64,000 bases of DNA from Paenibacillus radicis (ex Gao et al. 2016) (GCF_014641555.1 NZ_BMHY01000009.1:181477-245476); one strand, 5' to 3'. Shown: positions 42,229 through 51,715, counted from the stretch's first letter. Notes: generated by a model not told the origin, from the sequence alone. Numbers and translations: made by a program.

Positions 42229-42459
42229 TTACGATATGATGTCAACGATGACGCGTTTCTGAGATTTGACGGCGGCGGACGTCACGACGGTTCGCATCGC
42301 TTTCGCGATGCGGCCCTGCTTGCCGATAATTTTTCCGATATCATCGGAATGTACCGACAGCTCGTAGACAGTGCCTCGCTCATCATCCTTCTCATGCACG
42401 CGCACGTCCTCTGGATGATCCACCAACGCCTTTGCTATGACAAGAATCAATTCTTTCAT
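42229..42459 (-). CDS. khpA: KhpA, KH-domain RNA-binding protein (YlqC)
   Basis: 76 aa single KH domain: MKELILVIAKALVDHPEDVR and the GxxG loop in DIGKIIGKQGRIAKAMRTVV. KhpA and KhpB form an RNA chaperone that influences cell elongation and division. It follows rpsP, as in most Firmicutes. Confidence 0.95.
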   Translation of the reverse strand: MKELILVIAKALVDHPEDVRVHEKDDERGTVYELSVHSDDIGKIIGKQGRIAKAMRTVVTSAAVKSQKRVIVDIIS

Positions 42460-42484
42460 CTCAAGGCCCTCCGCTGTTCAACAG

Positions 42485-42757
42485 TTATTTCTGTTGCTTA
42501 AGCTCATGGAACTTTTTCAGGACACCTGCTTTGGAAAGCAAGTCGCGAACGGTATCAGATGCTTGCGCACCTGTTTGCAGCCATTTCAACGCTTTCTCTT
42601 CGTCGATCGTTACTTGAGCCGGTTGTGCAACCGGATTGTAAGTACCGATTTCTTCGATGAAGCGACCGTCACGCGGGGAACGGGAGTTGGAAACGACAAC
42701 GCGGTAGAATGGAGCTTTATGAGCACCAATGCGTTTCAAACGAATACGTACTGCCAT
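42485..42757 (-). CDS. rpsP: Ribosomal protein S16
   Basis: 90 aa. MAVRIRLKRIGAHKAPFYRV, VVSNSRSPRDGRFIEEIGTY and ALKWLQTGAQASDTVRDLLS are the S16 signature. Part of the 30S subunit. It lies between ffh and khpA; AGGAGGTGAATTTCC precedes the ATG. Confidence 0.98.
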   Translation of the reverse strand: MAVRIRLKRIGAHKAPFYRVVVSNSRSPRDGRFIEEIGTYNPVAQPAQVTIDEEKALKWLQTGAQASDTVRDLLSKAGVLKKFHELKQQK

Positions 42758-42807
42758 GGAAATTCACCTCCTTCGAATAATGAACGCAGTCCTAACAACT
42801 GCTTTAA

Positions 42808-44178
42808 TTAGAACGGAAACTTCTTGCCTTTACCCATCAAGCCCTTCAGGCCTTTCATGCCCTTGGAGCCTTTGCCCATCATCGACGAGAATTGCTTCAT
42901 CATCTTGCGCATATCGTCAAACTGCTTGATGAGTCGGTTTACCTCGGCAACCGATGTTCCGCTGCCTGCAGCAACCCGGCGACGGCGGCTATGGTTCAAA
43001 ATTTCCGGTTTTTGCTTTTCTTCCTTCGTCATGGAGCGAACGATAGCTTCGACACGGTCGATTTGTTTCTCGTCCACTTTCATGTCTTTCATACCCTTCA
43101 TCTTGTTCATACCCGGCAGCATGTCCATCAGCTGATCAATCGGGCCAAGATTACGGACTTGAGCCATCTGTTCGAGAAAATCATCGAACGTGAACTCGGC
43201 ATTGCGCATTTTGCGTTCCATCTCCGCCGCTTTATCGGCATCGATATTGGCTTGCGCCTTCTCGATCAAGCTGAGCATATCGCCCATGCCGAGAATCCGG
43301 GAAGCCATCCGATCCGGATGGAAAGGCTCCAGAGCGTCAATCTTCTCGCCCATCGCTGCGAACTTAATCGGCTTGCCTGTTACGGCCTTAACCGATAGTG
43401 CGGCACCGCCACGCGTATCGCCGTCAAGCTTCGTGAGTACGACGCCTGTAAGCTCCAATTGCTCATGGAAGCTTTGTGCAACGTTAACTGCGTCTTGACC
43501 GGTCATCGCATCAACGACGAGCAGCACTTCATCCGGCTTCGTCACTTGATGAATTTGTTTCAATTCCTCCATCAACGCTTCGTCGATATGCAGCCGTCCG
43601 GCGGTATCGATAATGACATAATCATTGCCGTTATCCTTCGCATGCTGCAAGCCTGCGCGGGCAATCTCAACCGGTGAAGTCTGATCGCCAAGCGTAAATA
43701 CCGGCGCATCGATCTGTTCGCCAAGCACTTGAAGCTGCTTGATCGCAGCTGGCCGATAAATATCGCCAGCGATCAGAAGCGGTTTGTGGTTGCCCTTTTG
43801 CAACAGACGAGCCAGTTTGCCTGTCGTCGTCGTTTTACCGGCGCCTTGCAGGCCGACCATCATAAGTACGGTAGGCGGTTTATTCGCTTTCGCCAGCTTG
43901 CTCTGCGTCCCGCCCATCAGCTCAGTCATCTCTTTGTTGACGATATCGATAATGACCATGCCAGGGGTAAAGCTTTTGGACACTTCCAGACCAAGCGCTT
44001 TCTCCTTCACTTTGGCGATAAAATCTTTGACGACTTTAAAGTTAACGTCGGCTTCAAGCAGCGCCAGTCGAACTTCGCGCATTGCTTCGTTGATATCATC
44101 CTCAGTTACTTTGCCTTTGCCTCTCAGCTTGCCGAACACATTTTGCAATCGGTTCGTTAAGCTCTCAAATGCCGCCAT
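42808..44178 (-). CDS. ffh: Ffh, signal recognition particle GTPase
   Basis: 456 aa. N domain (residues 1-85), G domain with MMVGLQGAGKTTTTGKLARL, VIIDTAGRLHIDEALMEEL and LTKLDGDTRGGAALSVKAVT, and a Met-rich M domain (about 300-430: MLPGMNKMKGMKDMK, NRLIKQFDDMRKMMKQFSSM) ending in a Gly/Lys-rich tail. It binds signal peptides and 4.5S/6S RNA and delivers ribosomes to FtsY. Confidence 0.98.
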   Translation of the reverse strand: MAAFESLTNRLQNVFGKLRGKGKVTEDDINEAMREVRLALLEADVNFKVVKDFIAKVKEKALGLEVSKSFTPGMVIIDIVNKEMTELMGGTQSKLAKANKPPTVLMMVGLQGAGKTTTTGKLARLLQKGNHKPLLIAGDIYRPAAIKQLQVLGEQIDAPVFTLGDQTSPVEIARAGLQHAKDNGNDYVIIDTAGRLHIDEALMEELKQIHQVTKPDEVLLVVDAMTGQDAVNVAQSFHEQLELTGVVLTKLDGDTRGGAALSVKAVTGKPIKFAAMGEKIDALEPFHPDRMASRILGMGDMLSLIEKAQANIDADKAAEMERKMRNAEFTFDDFLEQMAQVRNLGPIDQLMDMLPGMNKMKGMKDMKVDEKQIDRVEAIVRSMTKEEKQKPEILNHSRRRRVAAGSGTSVAEVNRLIKQFDDMRKMMKQFSSMMGKGSKGMKGLKGLMGKGKKFPF

Positions 44179-44197
44179 GATCCATCACCTCCGTTTT

Positions 44198-44560
44198 TCA
44201 TTCTGTCGTTGTTAATCGTTCAATCGCGGCTAGCAGCCGCTTCTTCTCGGCTTCGCCAACCGCCAGCTCAGCTACGCTTCGTTCCAGCTCCGCCAAATGC
44301 TGCTGGCGCGATTCATGCTTAACTAGCAATTGAAGCTTGCCCTCGTAGCTTTCTAGCACTTGTTCTGCACGCTTGACATGCTCGTACACCGCTTGCCGGC
44401 TAATGCCGGATTCTGCAGCAATCTCACCAAGCGAATAGTCGTCGTGAAAATAATATTTGAGAAAGGTGCGCTGTTTTTCCGTGAGCAGAGGCTCGTAGAA
44501 ATCGAACAGCAGGTTGATTCGATTCGTTTTTGCAAGGGCATCCGGCTCTTCAATAAGCAT
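44198..44560 (-). CDS. ylxM: YlxM, DNA-binding SRP-associated protein
   Basis: 120 aa from the ATG at 44560 (MLIEEPDALAKTNRINLLFD), 7 nt behind GGAGGG. The sigma-4-like HTH is YSLGEIAAESGISRQAVYEH (about residues 40-59) after LTEKQRTFLKYYFHDD. The C-terminus is a Glu/Leu-rich coiled coil. In streptococci and bacilli YlxM works with Ffh in protein targeting. It is the first gene of its own transcript. Confidence 0.93.
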   Translation of the reverse strand: MLIEEPDALAKTNRINLLFDFYEPLLTEKQRTFLKYYFHDDYSLGEIAAESGISRQAVYEHVKRAEQVLESYEGKLQLLVKHESRQQHLAELERSVAELAVGEAEKKRLLAAIERLTTTE

Positions 44561-44680
44561 CCTTGATCCCTCCACCGCGTCCCATTACCCGGCTTGGCGT
44601 GAATATGCCGCCGGTCTTTGACGTCTAGTTTGTTGCGAGTCCGTCAAGGAAATGTCCTTTACACCTGCGCAACGTCTTTT

Positions 44681-44710
44681 ATCTTACACGATGGCAGATA
44701 TCACTGTCAA
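44681..44710 (-). promoter_or_regulatory. Predicted sigma-A promoter of ylxM-ffh-rpsP-khpA
   Basis: On the minus strand a perfect TTGACA (44710-44705), 18-nt spacer, TAAGAT (44686-44681). It lies 120 nt upstream of ylxM and immediately after the ftsY stop, so ylxM does not depend on smc-ftsY transcription. Confidence 0.7.
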
Positions 44711-44735
44711 GCTTTTCGCCTTGTCACCTTTAATC

Positions 44736-45734
44736 CTATTGCGGAGCCTCTTCGGTATCGCGTTGAATAAGTCCAGCGAACAGCGCATGTACGAACTGCT
44801 CAGAGTCGAATTCCTGCAAATCGGTCATCTTCTCCCCGAGACCAACCAGCTTCACCGGCAGGTTCAGTTCATTGCGGATCGCAATGACAATACCGCCCTT
44901 CGCCGTGCCGTCGAGCTTCGTGAGCACGAGGCCAGTCACGCCGCTTTTCTCGCCAAACAGCTTCGCTTGGCTAAGCGCGTTTTGACCTGTCGTTGCATCC
45001 AGGACCAGCAAAACCTCATGCGGCGCTTCAGGAAGCTCGCGTTGAATGACGCGGAAGATTTTGTTGAGCTCCTCCATCAGGTTCGACTTGTTCTGCAGAC
45101 GGCCCGCCGTATCGCACAGCAGGACGTCTACCCCGCGCTGCTTCGCAGCTTGCACGGCGTCGAACATAACCGCAGCCGGATCAGAGCCGGAGGACTGCTT
45201 GATCACATCGACGCCAACCCGCTGTCCCCACACCTCAAGCTGTTCGATCGCGCCTGCACGGAACGTATCGCCTGCTGCCATCAGAACGCTTTTGCCCTCG
45301 CTTTTGAATTTATGAGCGAGCTTGCCGATCGTCGTCGTTTTGCCGACGCCATTGACGCCTACGAATAGAATAACCGTAATTTCTCCGCTCTTCGCCATTT
45401 GCAATCCTGGATTGCTTTCCCCCTTGAGCAGACCAACCAGCTTCTCGGAAAGAACTGGCTGCAAATCGGAAGCATCCTCGATCTTACGCTTCTTCACTTC
45501 GCTGCGAAGGTCTTCGATCAGCTGCATCACTGTATTAACGCCTACATCGGCGCCAATTAGAATTTCTTCCAGCTCCTCGTAAAACTCCTCGTCGATTTTT
45601 TTCCTTCTCGTAATCAGCTCTTCCACCTTTTCCACGATAGCGGTACGGGTTTTGGTCAAGCCTTCTTTAAAAATATTCGTAACCGCCTCCGTCTTGGAAG
45701 CGATGCTTTCCTTCAGTTTCTTAAAAAAGCTCAC
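44736..45734 (-). CDS. ftsY: FtsY, signal recognition particle receptor GTPase
   Basis: 332 aa. Short basic N-terminus (MSFFKKLKESIASKTEAVTN) without the long acidic domain of E. coli FtsY. G domain: FVGVNGVGKTTTIGKLAHKF, DVLLCDTAGRLQNKSNLMEE, LTKLDGTAKGGIVIAIRNEL and VGLGEKMTDLQEFDSEQFV. It receives the SRP-ribosome complex at the membrane. It follows smc by about 117 nt. Confidence 0.98.
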   Translation of the reverse strand: MSFFKKLKESIASKTEAVTNIFKEGLTKTRTAIVEKVEELITRRKKIDEEFYEELEEILIGADVGVNTVMQLIEDLRSEVKKRKIEDASDLQPVLSEKLVGLLKGESNPGLQMAKSGEITVILFVGVNGVGKTTTIGKLAHKFKSEGKSVLMAAGDTFRAGAIEQLEVWGQRVGVDVIKQSSGSDPAAVMFDAVQAAKQRGVDVLLCDTAGRLQNKSNLMEELNKIFRVIQRELPEAPHEVLLVLDATTGQNALSQAKLFGEKSGVTGLVLTKLDGTAKGGIVIAIRNELNLPVKLVGLGEKMTDLQEFDSEQFVHALFAGLIQRDTEEAPQ

Positions 45735-45851
45735 GTATGTTTCCTCCCTACAGGTTGCTCCTGGGTGTCTTCTCTCTTGCTGAATGATATTAATTCTATC
45801 TATCTGTTTATATTTGAATATATGCTCTCAACTTGAACCTGCTCAGACAGG

Positions 45852-48800
45852 CTAGGCCGTTGCAGGCTCTTCTTCATCCACCTGCTCCTCCAGCCGGACG
45901 GATACGAGCTTCGATACGCCGCCCTCTTCCATCGTTACGCCGTACAGCACGTCGGCTTCCTCCATCGTCCCTTTACGGTGAGTAACGACGATAAACTGCG
46001 TAAGTCCGGAAAATTCTCGCAAATATTGTGCAAAGCGGGCTACGTTCGCTTCATCAAGCGCCGCTTCGACCTCATCGAGAACGCAGAATGGAACGGGCTT
46101 CACTTGCAGAATTGCAAACAACAGCGCGATCGCTGTCAAGGCCCGTTCGCCGCCGGACAACAGCTGCAGGTTTTGCAGCTTCTTGCCTGGCGGCTGTGCC
46201 ACGATATCGATCCCCGTATCGAGCACGCGATCCGGCTCGACTAGAACGAGATCCGCCCGTCCGCCTCCGAACAGCTTCGAGAACACGACGACGAAATGGC
46301 CGCGTATCGCTTCAAAGGTCGTTTTGAACCGTTTGGACATCTCTTCATCCATCTCGCGAATAACCTGATACAGCGTCGTCTTCGCTTCCACCAAATCATT
46401 CTTCTGCTCGGTAAGGAATTCAAACCGTTCCTTAACGCGCTCGTATTCGTCAATTGCACCCAAGTTTACATCCCCAAGCGCTGTAATTTGACGTTTCAGT
46501 TCACGAACAGCATTTTGTGTGCCAACAACGTCCTCAGGCACCGGATACCGCTCCTTCGCCAATTCAAAGCTCAGCTCATACTCTTCGCTCAACTTGCGCA
46601 GCAAGTTATCGAGCTCCACATCGAGCCGGTTGGCTGCGATTTCCGTCTGACGAAGCTGCTCCTCCACATTGCGAAGCTGCGCCCGCTGTTCCTTCGTTTC
46701 GCTCTCGCCCTGCTCCAATTCACGCGTACGTTCAGCGCGTGCTGAACGCTTGAGATCGGTCTGCTCGGCGCATTCCTGCTTCTTCAGGCGCAAATGATTC
46801 AACTGCTCGATCTGCTCAACCGTTTCCTGTCCGTGACGAGCCAGTTCCTCTTCCTGCTGCGCCAGCAGCGAACGATAACCGCTCAGCTCCTGCTTGGCGC
46901 GCTGAATATCGCTGCGCACCCGCGTCGCCTGATCTTCGAAGCTAAGCTTCTCCGAGTCCGTCTTGGCAACGGCGATTTTCAAGTCCGTTAACTGGCCTTG
47001 AAGCTCTTCCTTAGCCGATTCGCTCGCTTTACGGCGGTCCTCCGCCAAGCGAATCGCTTCTTGCAGCCTGACTTCATCTGCCTGCAACTGCTCCAGCCGG
47101 ACTTCCGCCTCCGCAGCGGTTTGCTCCATCGACTTCCGCTCAGCCAAATGACTGTTACGATCTGCAGAGAATAGCTGCTCTTGCTCGCCCAGATGCTTCG
47201 CTTCGTTATTCAACTGCTGCAGTTCGGCTCTCACCTGCTGCTCCTCAATCCGGCTCTGTTCTGATCCTGCCCGCAGCTCCTCCATTTTATGGTTCAAAAT
47301 GGATTGCTCCTTACGCAGGTCGCTCAGCTTGTCCCGCAGCTGCGTAATTGTCGTTTGCGCTTCTTTAATTTCCTTATCCAGCGCTTCGATCTGACGGCCC
47401 CGGCCGAGCAAGCTCGCCCCTTTTTTCTGCAAGCTGCCGCCAGTCATAGAACCGCCCGCATTGACGACATCACCTTCCAGCGTCACGACTCGATAGCGGT
47501 ATTGGCATTTCGAAGCGATCCGGTTTGCCTGCTCCAGCGTTTCGGCAAGCAGTACATTACCAAGCAAGCTTTTGACGATTGCCTCGTACTTCGCATCGCT
47601 CGCGACCAAATCGGCGGCTACACCGACGAAGCCTTCAACATCTTCAGCCAGTCGCTTGTCATGCTCCGAAATATGTCTTCCGCGAATGACGTCGAGCGGC
47701 AGGAAAGTAGCCCGCCCCAATTGACGCTGCTTCAGGAAGCTGATCGCAATTCGCGCCGACTTCTCGTCTTCCATAACGATATGCTGCATCGCTCCGCCAA
47801 GCGCGGTCTCAACAGCCGTCTCTATACGCTCCGGCACCCGAATCAGCTCGGCTACCGCGCCATGGACACCAGCAATGCCGCCTGAAGACCGGCGCGATGC
47901 TTTCAGAATTTCCCGGACCCCTTGCATAAAACCGTCCAGCGCATCTTGCATTTCCTTCATCGTATCGCGGCGGGAAATTTGCGATTCCAGCTTTTGCTCC
48001 CACTTGCGAATGGCAGCCGTTGCATCCTCGACGTATTGTCCGATTTCTTTGGACCTTTCCGCCTCGTCAATATATTTGTTCCGGTTCGTATTAATTGCTT
48101 TCAGTGTAGCTTCGAGCTGCTTTTCCAGCTCTAGCCGTCTAGCCGTAAGCTTCTGATGCTGCTCATTCCATTTCGCTTCGTCGTCAGACAGTCTTTCCAT
48201 CCGGCGTTGAACGGCTTCCTGCTGCTGCGCTGAATAACGGATTTCGTTGCGTAATTGTGCCATCGTGCTCAACACATCGAGCAATTCGCCCTTTAGCGTC
48301 TCCTCAGCATCCGCCACAGCATTGCCGGCAACACCGATTAAGTGAACTTCTTCCTCCGCTAATTTGGTTTTTAATTCAGCCAATTGAAGCTCCAATACGG
48401 CAGTTTTGCTTCGGAATTCTGCTTCTTCTTTCGTTAATGAAGCGATACGCTCGTCCTGCGCAGCAGTCGTTTCTTCCAGCTGGCGTTTATTTTGCTCCAG
48501 ATTGCGTTTGCGCTCCTTGAGCACCTCGCCGTAGCCTTCGCATTTCTCATACTCCTCGCTGTACTGGAGCATCGATTCATGCAAACGATCCAGCGCTTCC
48601 TCCAGCTCGCGCAATGCAAGCCGGTCCTTCTCCAGATGCGCGTCATGCTTGCTTACGACGGTAGACAACTCTAACTGCTCCCGCTTCAGCCGATCGAGCT
48701 TTTCATTGGCCTCTGCCCAGGAGCTATGCACATTTTCAATATTATGTACGTACATCGATATCTCTTGCGTCTTCAGCTGTTCCTTGAGCTGCTTGTAATG

Positions 48801-49439
48801 GATCGCCTTCTCCGACTGCTCGCGCAGCGGCAAAACCTGATCCTCAAGCTCCGTTACCAGGTCGTGAATACGAAGCAGATTACCTTCTGTTTCCTCCAGC
48901 TTTTTCTGCGCCTCGCGCTTGCGAGACTTGTATTTCACAATACCGGAAGCCTCTTCAAAGATGCCGCGGCGGTCCTCGGAGCGCGTACTTAAAATTTCCT
49001 CGATCCGGCCTTGACCGATGATCGAATACGCTTCCTTGCCGATGCCCGTATCCATGAAAAGCTCCGTAATATCCTTCAGCCTGCAAGGCTGCTTGTTGAT
49101 CATATACTCGCTGTCGCCGCTCCGGTGAACCCGGCGCGTAACCGTCACCTCGTTGTACTCCAGCGGCAGTGCACCATCACCGTTGTCGAGCGTCAATGAC
49201 ACCTCGCCGTAGTTGACCGCTTTGCGCGCGTCGCTGCCGGCAAAAATAATGTCTTCCATCTTCCCGCCGCGCAAGCTCTTTGCACTCTGCTCACCGAGCA
49301 CCCAACGGATGCCGTCTGAAATATTGCTTTTGCCGCTGCCGTTAGGCCCGACAACAGCGGTAATGCCGGTCACGAATTCCATCTCCGTTTTGTCGGCAAA
49401 TGATTTAAATCCCGCTAATTCGATCCGTTTCAGGAACAT
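45852..49439 (-). CDS. smc: SMC, chromosome segregation ATPase
   Basis: 1195 aa. Walker A is TAVVGPNGSGKSNISDGIRW (about residue 28); a long coiled coil (about 165-500) leads to the hinge domain around residues 515-640 (GVAADLVASDAKYEAIVKSL; GGSMTGGSLQKKGASLLGRG); a second coil follows and ends with the signature LLSGGERALTAIALLFAILQ and Walker B FCVLDEVEAALDEANVARFA. It forms the condensin core with ScpA and ScpB. It has its own promoter and lies between rnc and ftsY as in Bacillus. Confidence 0.98.
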   Translation of the reverse strand: MFLKRIELAGFKSFADKTEMEFVTGITAVVGPNGSGKSNISDGIRWVLGEQSAKSLRGGKMEDIIFAGSDARKAVNYGEVSLTLDNGDGALPLEYNEVTVTRRVHRSGDSEYMINKQPCRLKDITELFMDTGIGKEAYSIIGQGRIEEILSTRSEDRRGIFEEASGIVKYKSRKREAQKKLEETEGNLLRIHDLVTELEDQVLPLREQSEKAIHYKQLKEQLKTQEISMYVHNIENVHSSWAEANEKLDRLKREQLELSTVVSKHDAHLEKDRLALRELEEALDRLHESMLQYSEEYEKCEGYGEVLKERKRNLEQNKRQLEETTAAQDERIASLTKEEAEFRSKTAVLELQLAELKTKLAEEEVHLIGVAGNAVADAEETLKGELLDVLSTMAQLRNEIRYSAQQQEAVQRRMERLSDDEAKWNEQHQKLTARRLELEKQLEATLKAINTNRNKYIDEAERSKEIGQYVEDATAAIRKWEQKLESQISRRDTMKEMQDALDGFMQGVREILKASRRSSGGIAGVHGAVAELIRVPERIETAVETALGGAMQHIVMEDEKSARIAISFLKQRQLGRATFLPLDVIRGRHISEHDKRLAEDVEGFVGVAADLVASDAKYEAIVKSLLGNVLLAETLEQANRIASKCQYRYRVVTLEGDVVNAGGSMTGGSLQKKGASLLGRGRQIEALDKEIKEAQTTITQLRDKLSDLRKEQSILNHKMEELRAGSEQSRIEEQQVRAELQQLNNEAKHLGEQEQLFSADRNSHLAERKSMEQTAAEAEVRLEQLQADEVRLQEAIRLAEDRRKASESAKEELQGQLTDLKIAVAKTDSEKLSFEDQATRVRSDIQRAKQELSGYRSLLAQQEEELARHGQETVEQIEQLNHLRLKKQECAEQTDLKRSARAERTRELEQGESETKEQRAQLRNVEEQLRQTEIAANRLDVELDNLLRKLSEEYELSFELAKERYPVPEDVVGTQNAVRELKRQITALGDVNLGAIDEYERVKERFEFLTEQKNDLVEAKTTLYQVIREMDEEMSKRFKTTFEAIRGHFVVVFSKLFGGGRADLVLVEPDRVLDTGIDIVAQPPGKKLQNLQLLSGGERALTAIALLFAILQVKPVPFCVLDEVEAALDEANVARFAQYLREFSGLTQFIVVTHRKGTMEEADVLYGVTMEEGGVSKLVSVRLEEQVDEEEPATA

Positions 49440-49463
49440 AACTTGGCTTTCACCTCAACGTAT

Positions 49464-49493
49464 ATTGTAACACAACTTACAGGCGCCCGTTAA
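49464..49493 (-). promoter_or_regulatory. Predicted extended -10 promoter of smc
   Basis: On the minus strand TTAACG (49493-49488), 18-nt spacer, and TGTTACAAT, an extended -10 (TACAAT at 49469-49464). The -10 box begins about 25 nt upstream of the smc ATG, giving a short leader with GAGGTGA as ribosome site. Confidence 0.6.
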
Positions 49494-49559
49494 CCATTTT
49501 ACCCTGCAGCGCTCGGTCTGCTGCGCTTTTTTCGCGGATTGCCCAAATTTCCTGCTTAA

Positions 49560-49619
49560 ATAAAAACGGGTTTGTTTCGCAAGCGCCGCCTCGCGGGACG
49601 CGCATCCGAAACAAACCCA
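49560..49619 (-). terminator. Intrinsic terminator of the fap/fab-rnc operon
   Basis: Thirteen-bp arms, CGGGTTTGTTTCG (49567-49579) and CGAAACAAACCCA (49607-49619), with a GC-rich branched loop; on the minus strand five Ts and then ATTT follow. It starts 4 nt after the rnc stop, so smc needs its own promoter. Confidence 0.92.
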
Positions 49620-49623
49620 TCTT

Positions 49624-50322
49624 CTATTCGGTTGACAACGATTGCCACGCCTGTGACGCAGCGCGCTGCTCCGCTTCTTTCTTCGTCCGCCCGACCCCGC
49701 TGCCATAAGCTGTCTCCCCGAGAAAAACCTCTACGACAAACTCACGGTCGTGCGCTGGTCCACGCTCTTCGGTAATCCGGTATTCTACCGGACCGAGACC
49801 GTTATGCTGCGCTCGCTCCTGCAGTTTCGATTTGAAGTCCTTCACGAGCAGGCCATAATCGTTGGACTCGATGAAGGGAAACATATGAGCTTCCAGAAAC
49901 ACCCGCGTCCGGTCGATTCCGGCATCCAAATATATAGCGCCGACAAAGGCTTCGAACAAATCGGCCAACAGCGCAGGACGCTGCCTTCCGCCAAGCTGTT
50001 CTTCTCCTCGTCCGAGCATGACATGCGCGCCAAGATCTAGGCGTTCGGCGAATTGCGCGAGCGACGGTTCACAAACGACCGATGCGCGCATCCGAGTCAA
50101 CTCGCCTTCCGGCCGCTGCGGATAGGCAGAGAACAAATATTCCGACACAAGCAATTGGAGCACAGCGTCGCCGAGAAACTCAAGGCGTTCGTTGTGCTCA
50201 ATGGAACTGTGCTTATGCTCGTTCACGTAAGACGTATGCGTGAACGCCTGCTTCAGCAGCTTCAGCTGTTTAAACTTGAGCTCCAGTCTGGACTGGAGCT
50301 CATGGAATGTATCACGCTTCAT
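49624..50322 (-). CDS. rnc: RNase III
   Basis: 232 aa. The nuclease signature HNERLEFLGDAVLQLLVSEY (about residues 42-61) and the second acidic site LLADLFEAFVGAIYLDAG are intact; a C-terminal dsRNA-binding domain follows (KSKLQERAQHNGLGPVEYRI, GSGVGRTKKEAEQRAASQAW). Cuts double-stranded RNA in rRNA and mRNA. Its start overlaps the fabF end by 11 nt. Codons 8-16 form a perfect 12-bp palindrome in the mRNA (50277-50302), a possible self-cleavage site. Confidence 0.97.
   Translation of the reverse strand: MKRDTFHELQSRLELKFKQLKLLKQAFTHTSYVNEHKHSSIEHNERLEFLGDAVLQLLVSEYLFSAYPQRPEGELTRMRASVVCEPSLAQFAERLDLGAHVMLGRGEEQLGGRQRPALLADLFEAFVGAIYLDAGIDRTRVFLEAHMFPFIESNDYGLLVKDFKSKLQERAQHNGLGPVEYRITEERGPAHDREFVVEVFLGETAYGSGVGRTKKEAEQRAASQAWQSLSTE
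50277..50302 (-). promoter_or_regulatory. Perfect 12-bp palindrome in the 5' coding part of rnc
   Basis: TGAGCTCCAGTC and GACTGGAGCTCA are exact reverse complements separated by 2 nt, 20 nt downstream of the rnc ATG. In the mRNA this gives a strong hairpin (or a 26-bp dimer). It may be an RNase III target for feedback control; it is not followed by a T-run. Confidence 0.6.
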
Positions 50323-51553
50323 AAACTTTCAACACGATCGTTGCATTGTGGCCGCCAAATCCAAAAGAGTTGGACAGCGCTGTACGAACGTCCGCTTTAC
50401 GCGGCTTGTTCGGTACATAATCCAGATCGCACTCCGGATCCTGGTTTTCCAGGTTGATGGTCGGAGCAATGACGCCGTTTTGCAGCGTCAGGCCAAGAAT
50501 GACAGCCTCTACGCCGCCAGCGGCGCCGAGCAGATGGCCCGTCATCGATTTGGTCGAGCTGACAGCAACTTTATAAGCGTGGTCGCCCAGCGCCTTCTTA
50601 ATCGCTTTCGTCTCCGAACGGTCGCCTACCGGAGTGGACGTGCCATGCGCATTGATATAATCGATGTCACTTGGCTCAATACCTGCATCCTTGAGCGCTC
50701 TTGTCATACAACGAGCAGCGCCATCAGGATCTGGCTCAGTCATATGATGAGCGTCGCCGCTCATGCCGTAGCCGATAACTTCAGCGTAGATACGTGCGCC
50801 ACGTTGTTGAGCATGCTCCAGCGATTCCAGAATAAGAACGCCAGCACCTTCACCCATTACGAAACCGTCACGGTCCGTATCGAACGGACGGCTTGCTCTA
50901 GCCGGCTCATCATTGCGCACCGACATGGCCCGCATGGAGCAGAATCCTGCAAGACCGGTTGGACGAATCGTCGCCTCCGCGCCTCCGCAGATCATCACAT
51001 CGGCTTCACCGCGCTGAATCAGCTTGAACGAATCGCCGATGGAATGCGTACCCGTTGCACAAGCGGTAACCGCCGTGCTATTCGGGCCTTTCGCACCAGT
51101 CAGAATCGATACTTGGCCAGAACCCATATTTGCGATCATCATCGGGATGAAAAACGGACTTACACGCTTTGGTCCCTTTTCAAGCAAAATGTTGTGCTGG
51201 TCTTCCCAAGTGCCCAATCCGCCAATACCGGAGCCGATCATAACGCCGATGCGTTCTGCGTCGACATTTTCCCCGACTACGATTCCGGAATCCTTCACCG
51301 CCGACAAGCTTGCAACGGATGCAAACTGTACGAAACGGTCCATACGGCGAGCTTCTTTTTTATCTAATTGAAAATCTTCAGGATTGAAGTTTTTAATTTC
51401 TGCAGCAATTTGCGTCGGGTATTCGGACACATCAAAAGCCTCGATATGAGAAACGCCCGATTTGCCCTCCAGCAAATTCCCCCAGAACTGATCCAATTCC
51501 GATCCGAGCGAGGTCATGACCCCCATGCCAGTTACGACAACTCTCTGTTTCAT
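50312..51553 (-). CDS. fabF: FabF, beta-ketoacyl-ACP synthase II
   Basis: 413 aa from the ATG at 51553 (MKQRVVVTGMGVMTSLGSEL); the in-frame GTG upstream is part of the GAGGTGA site. Catalytic Cys in STAVTACATGTHSIGDSFKL, His in INAHGTSTPVGDRSETKAIK, and Lys/His in STKSMTGHLLGAAGGVEAVI. Elongates acyl-ACP and adjusts membrane lipid composition. It sits inside the fap operon between acpP and rnc, unlike Bacillus subtilis, where fabF lies elsewhere. Confidence 0.97.
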   Translation of the reverse strand: MKQRVVVTGMGVMTSLGSELDQFWGNLLEGKSGVSHIEAFDVSEYPTQIAAEIKNFNPEDFQLDKKEARRMDRFVQFASVASLSAVKDSGIVVGENVDAERIGVMIGSGIGGLGTWEDQHNILLEKGPKRVSPFFIPMMIANMGSGQVSILTGAKGPNSTAVTACATGTHSIGDSFKLIQRGEADVMICGGAEATIRPTGLAGFCSMRAMSVRNDEPARASRPFDTDRDGFVMGEGAGVLILESLEHAQQRGARIYAEVIGYGMSGDAHHMTEPDPDGAARCMTRALKDAGIEPSDIDYINAHGTSTPVGDRSETKAIKKALGDHAYKVAVSSTKSMTGHLLGAAGGVEAVILGLTLQNGVIAPTINLENQDPECDLDYVPNKPRKADVRTALSNSFGFGGHNATIVLKVYEA

Positions 51554-51682
51554 TCGATTCACCTCAAGAACAGCTATTTGGATACGCTTCTTAACGCATC
51601 GTGATTTATATATAAAAAGCTTGCCAGCTCATTCATGCCTTCATGTTGGATGCTTATCGCAACCCTGCTTCATATGGAGAGA

Positions 51683-51706
51683 AGTCCCGTCTGTTACAAC
51701 GGGACT
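51683..51706 (-). other. Hairpin between acpP and fabF
   Basis: AGTCCCGT / ACGGGACT, 8 perfect pairs with an 8-nt loop, 10 nt after the acpP stop, followed on the minus strand by TCTCTCC with no T-run. It may stabilise the 3' end of the acpP message, which often needs to be abundant. The remaining gap to fabF holds only the fabF ribosome site. Confidence 0.55.
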
Positions 51707-51715
51707 CTGGCTTCC

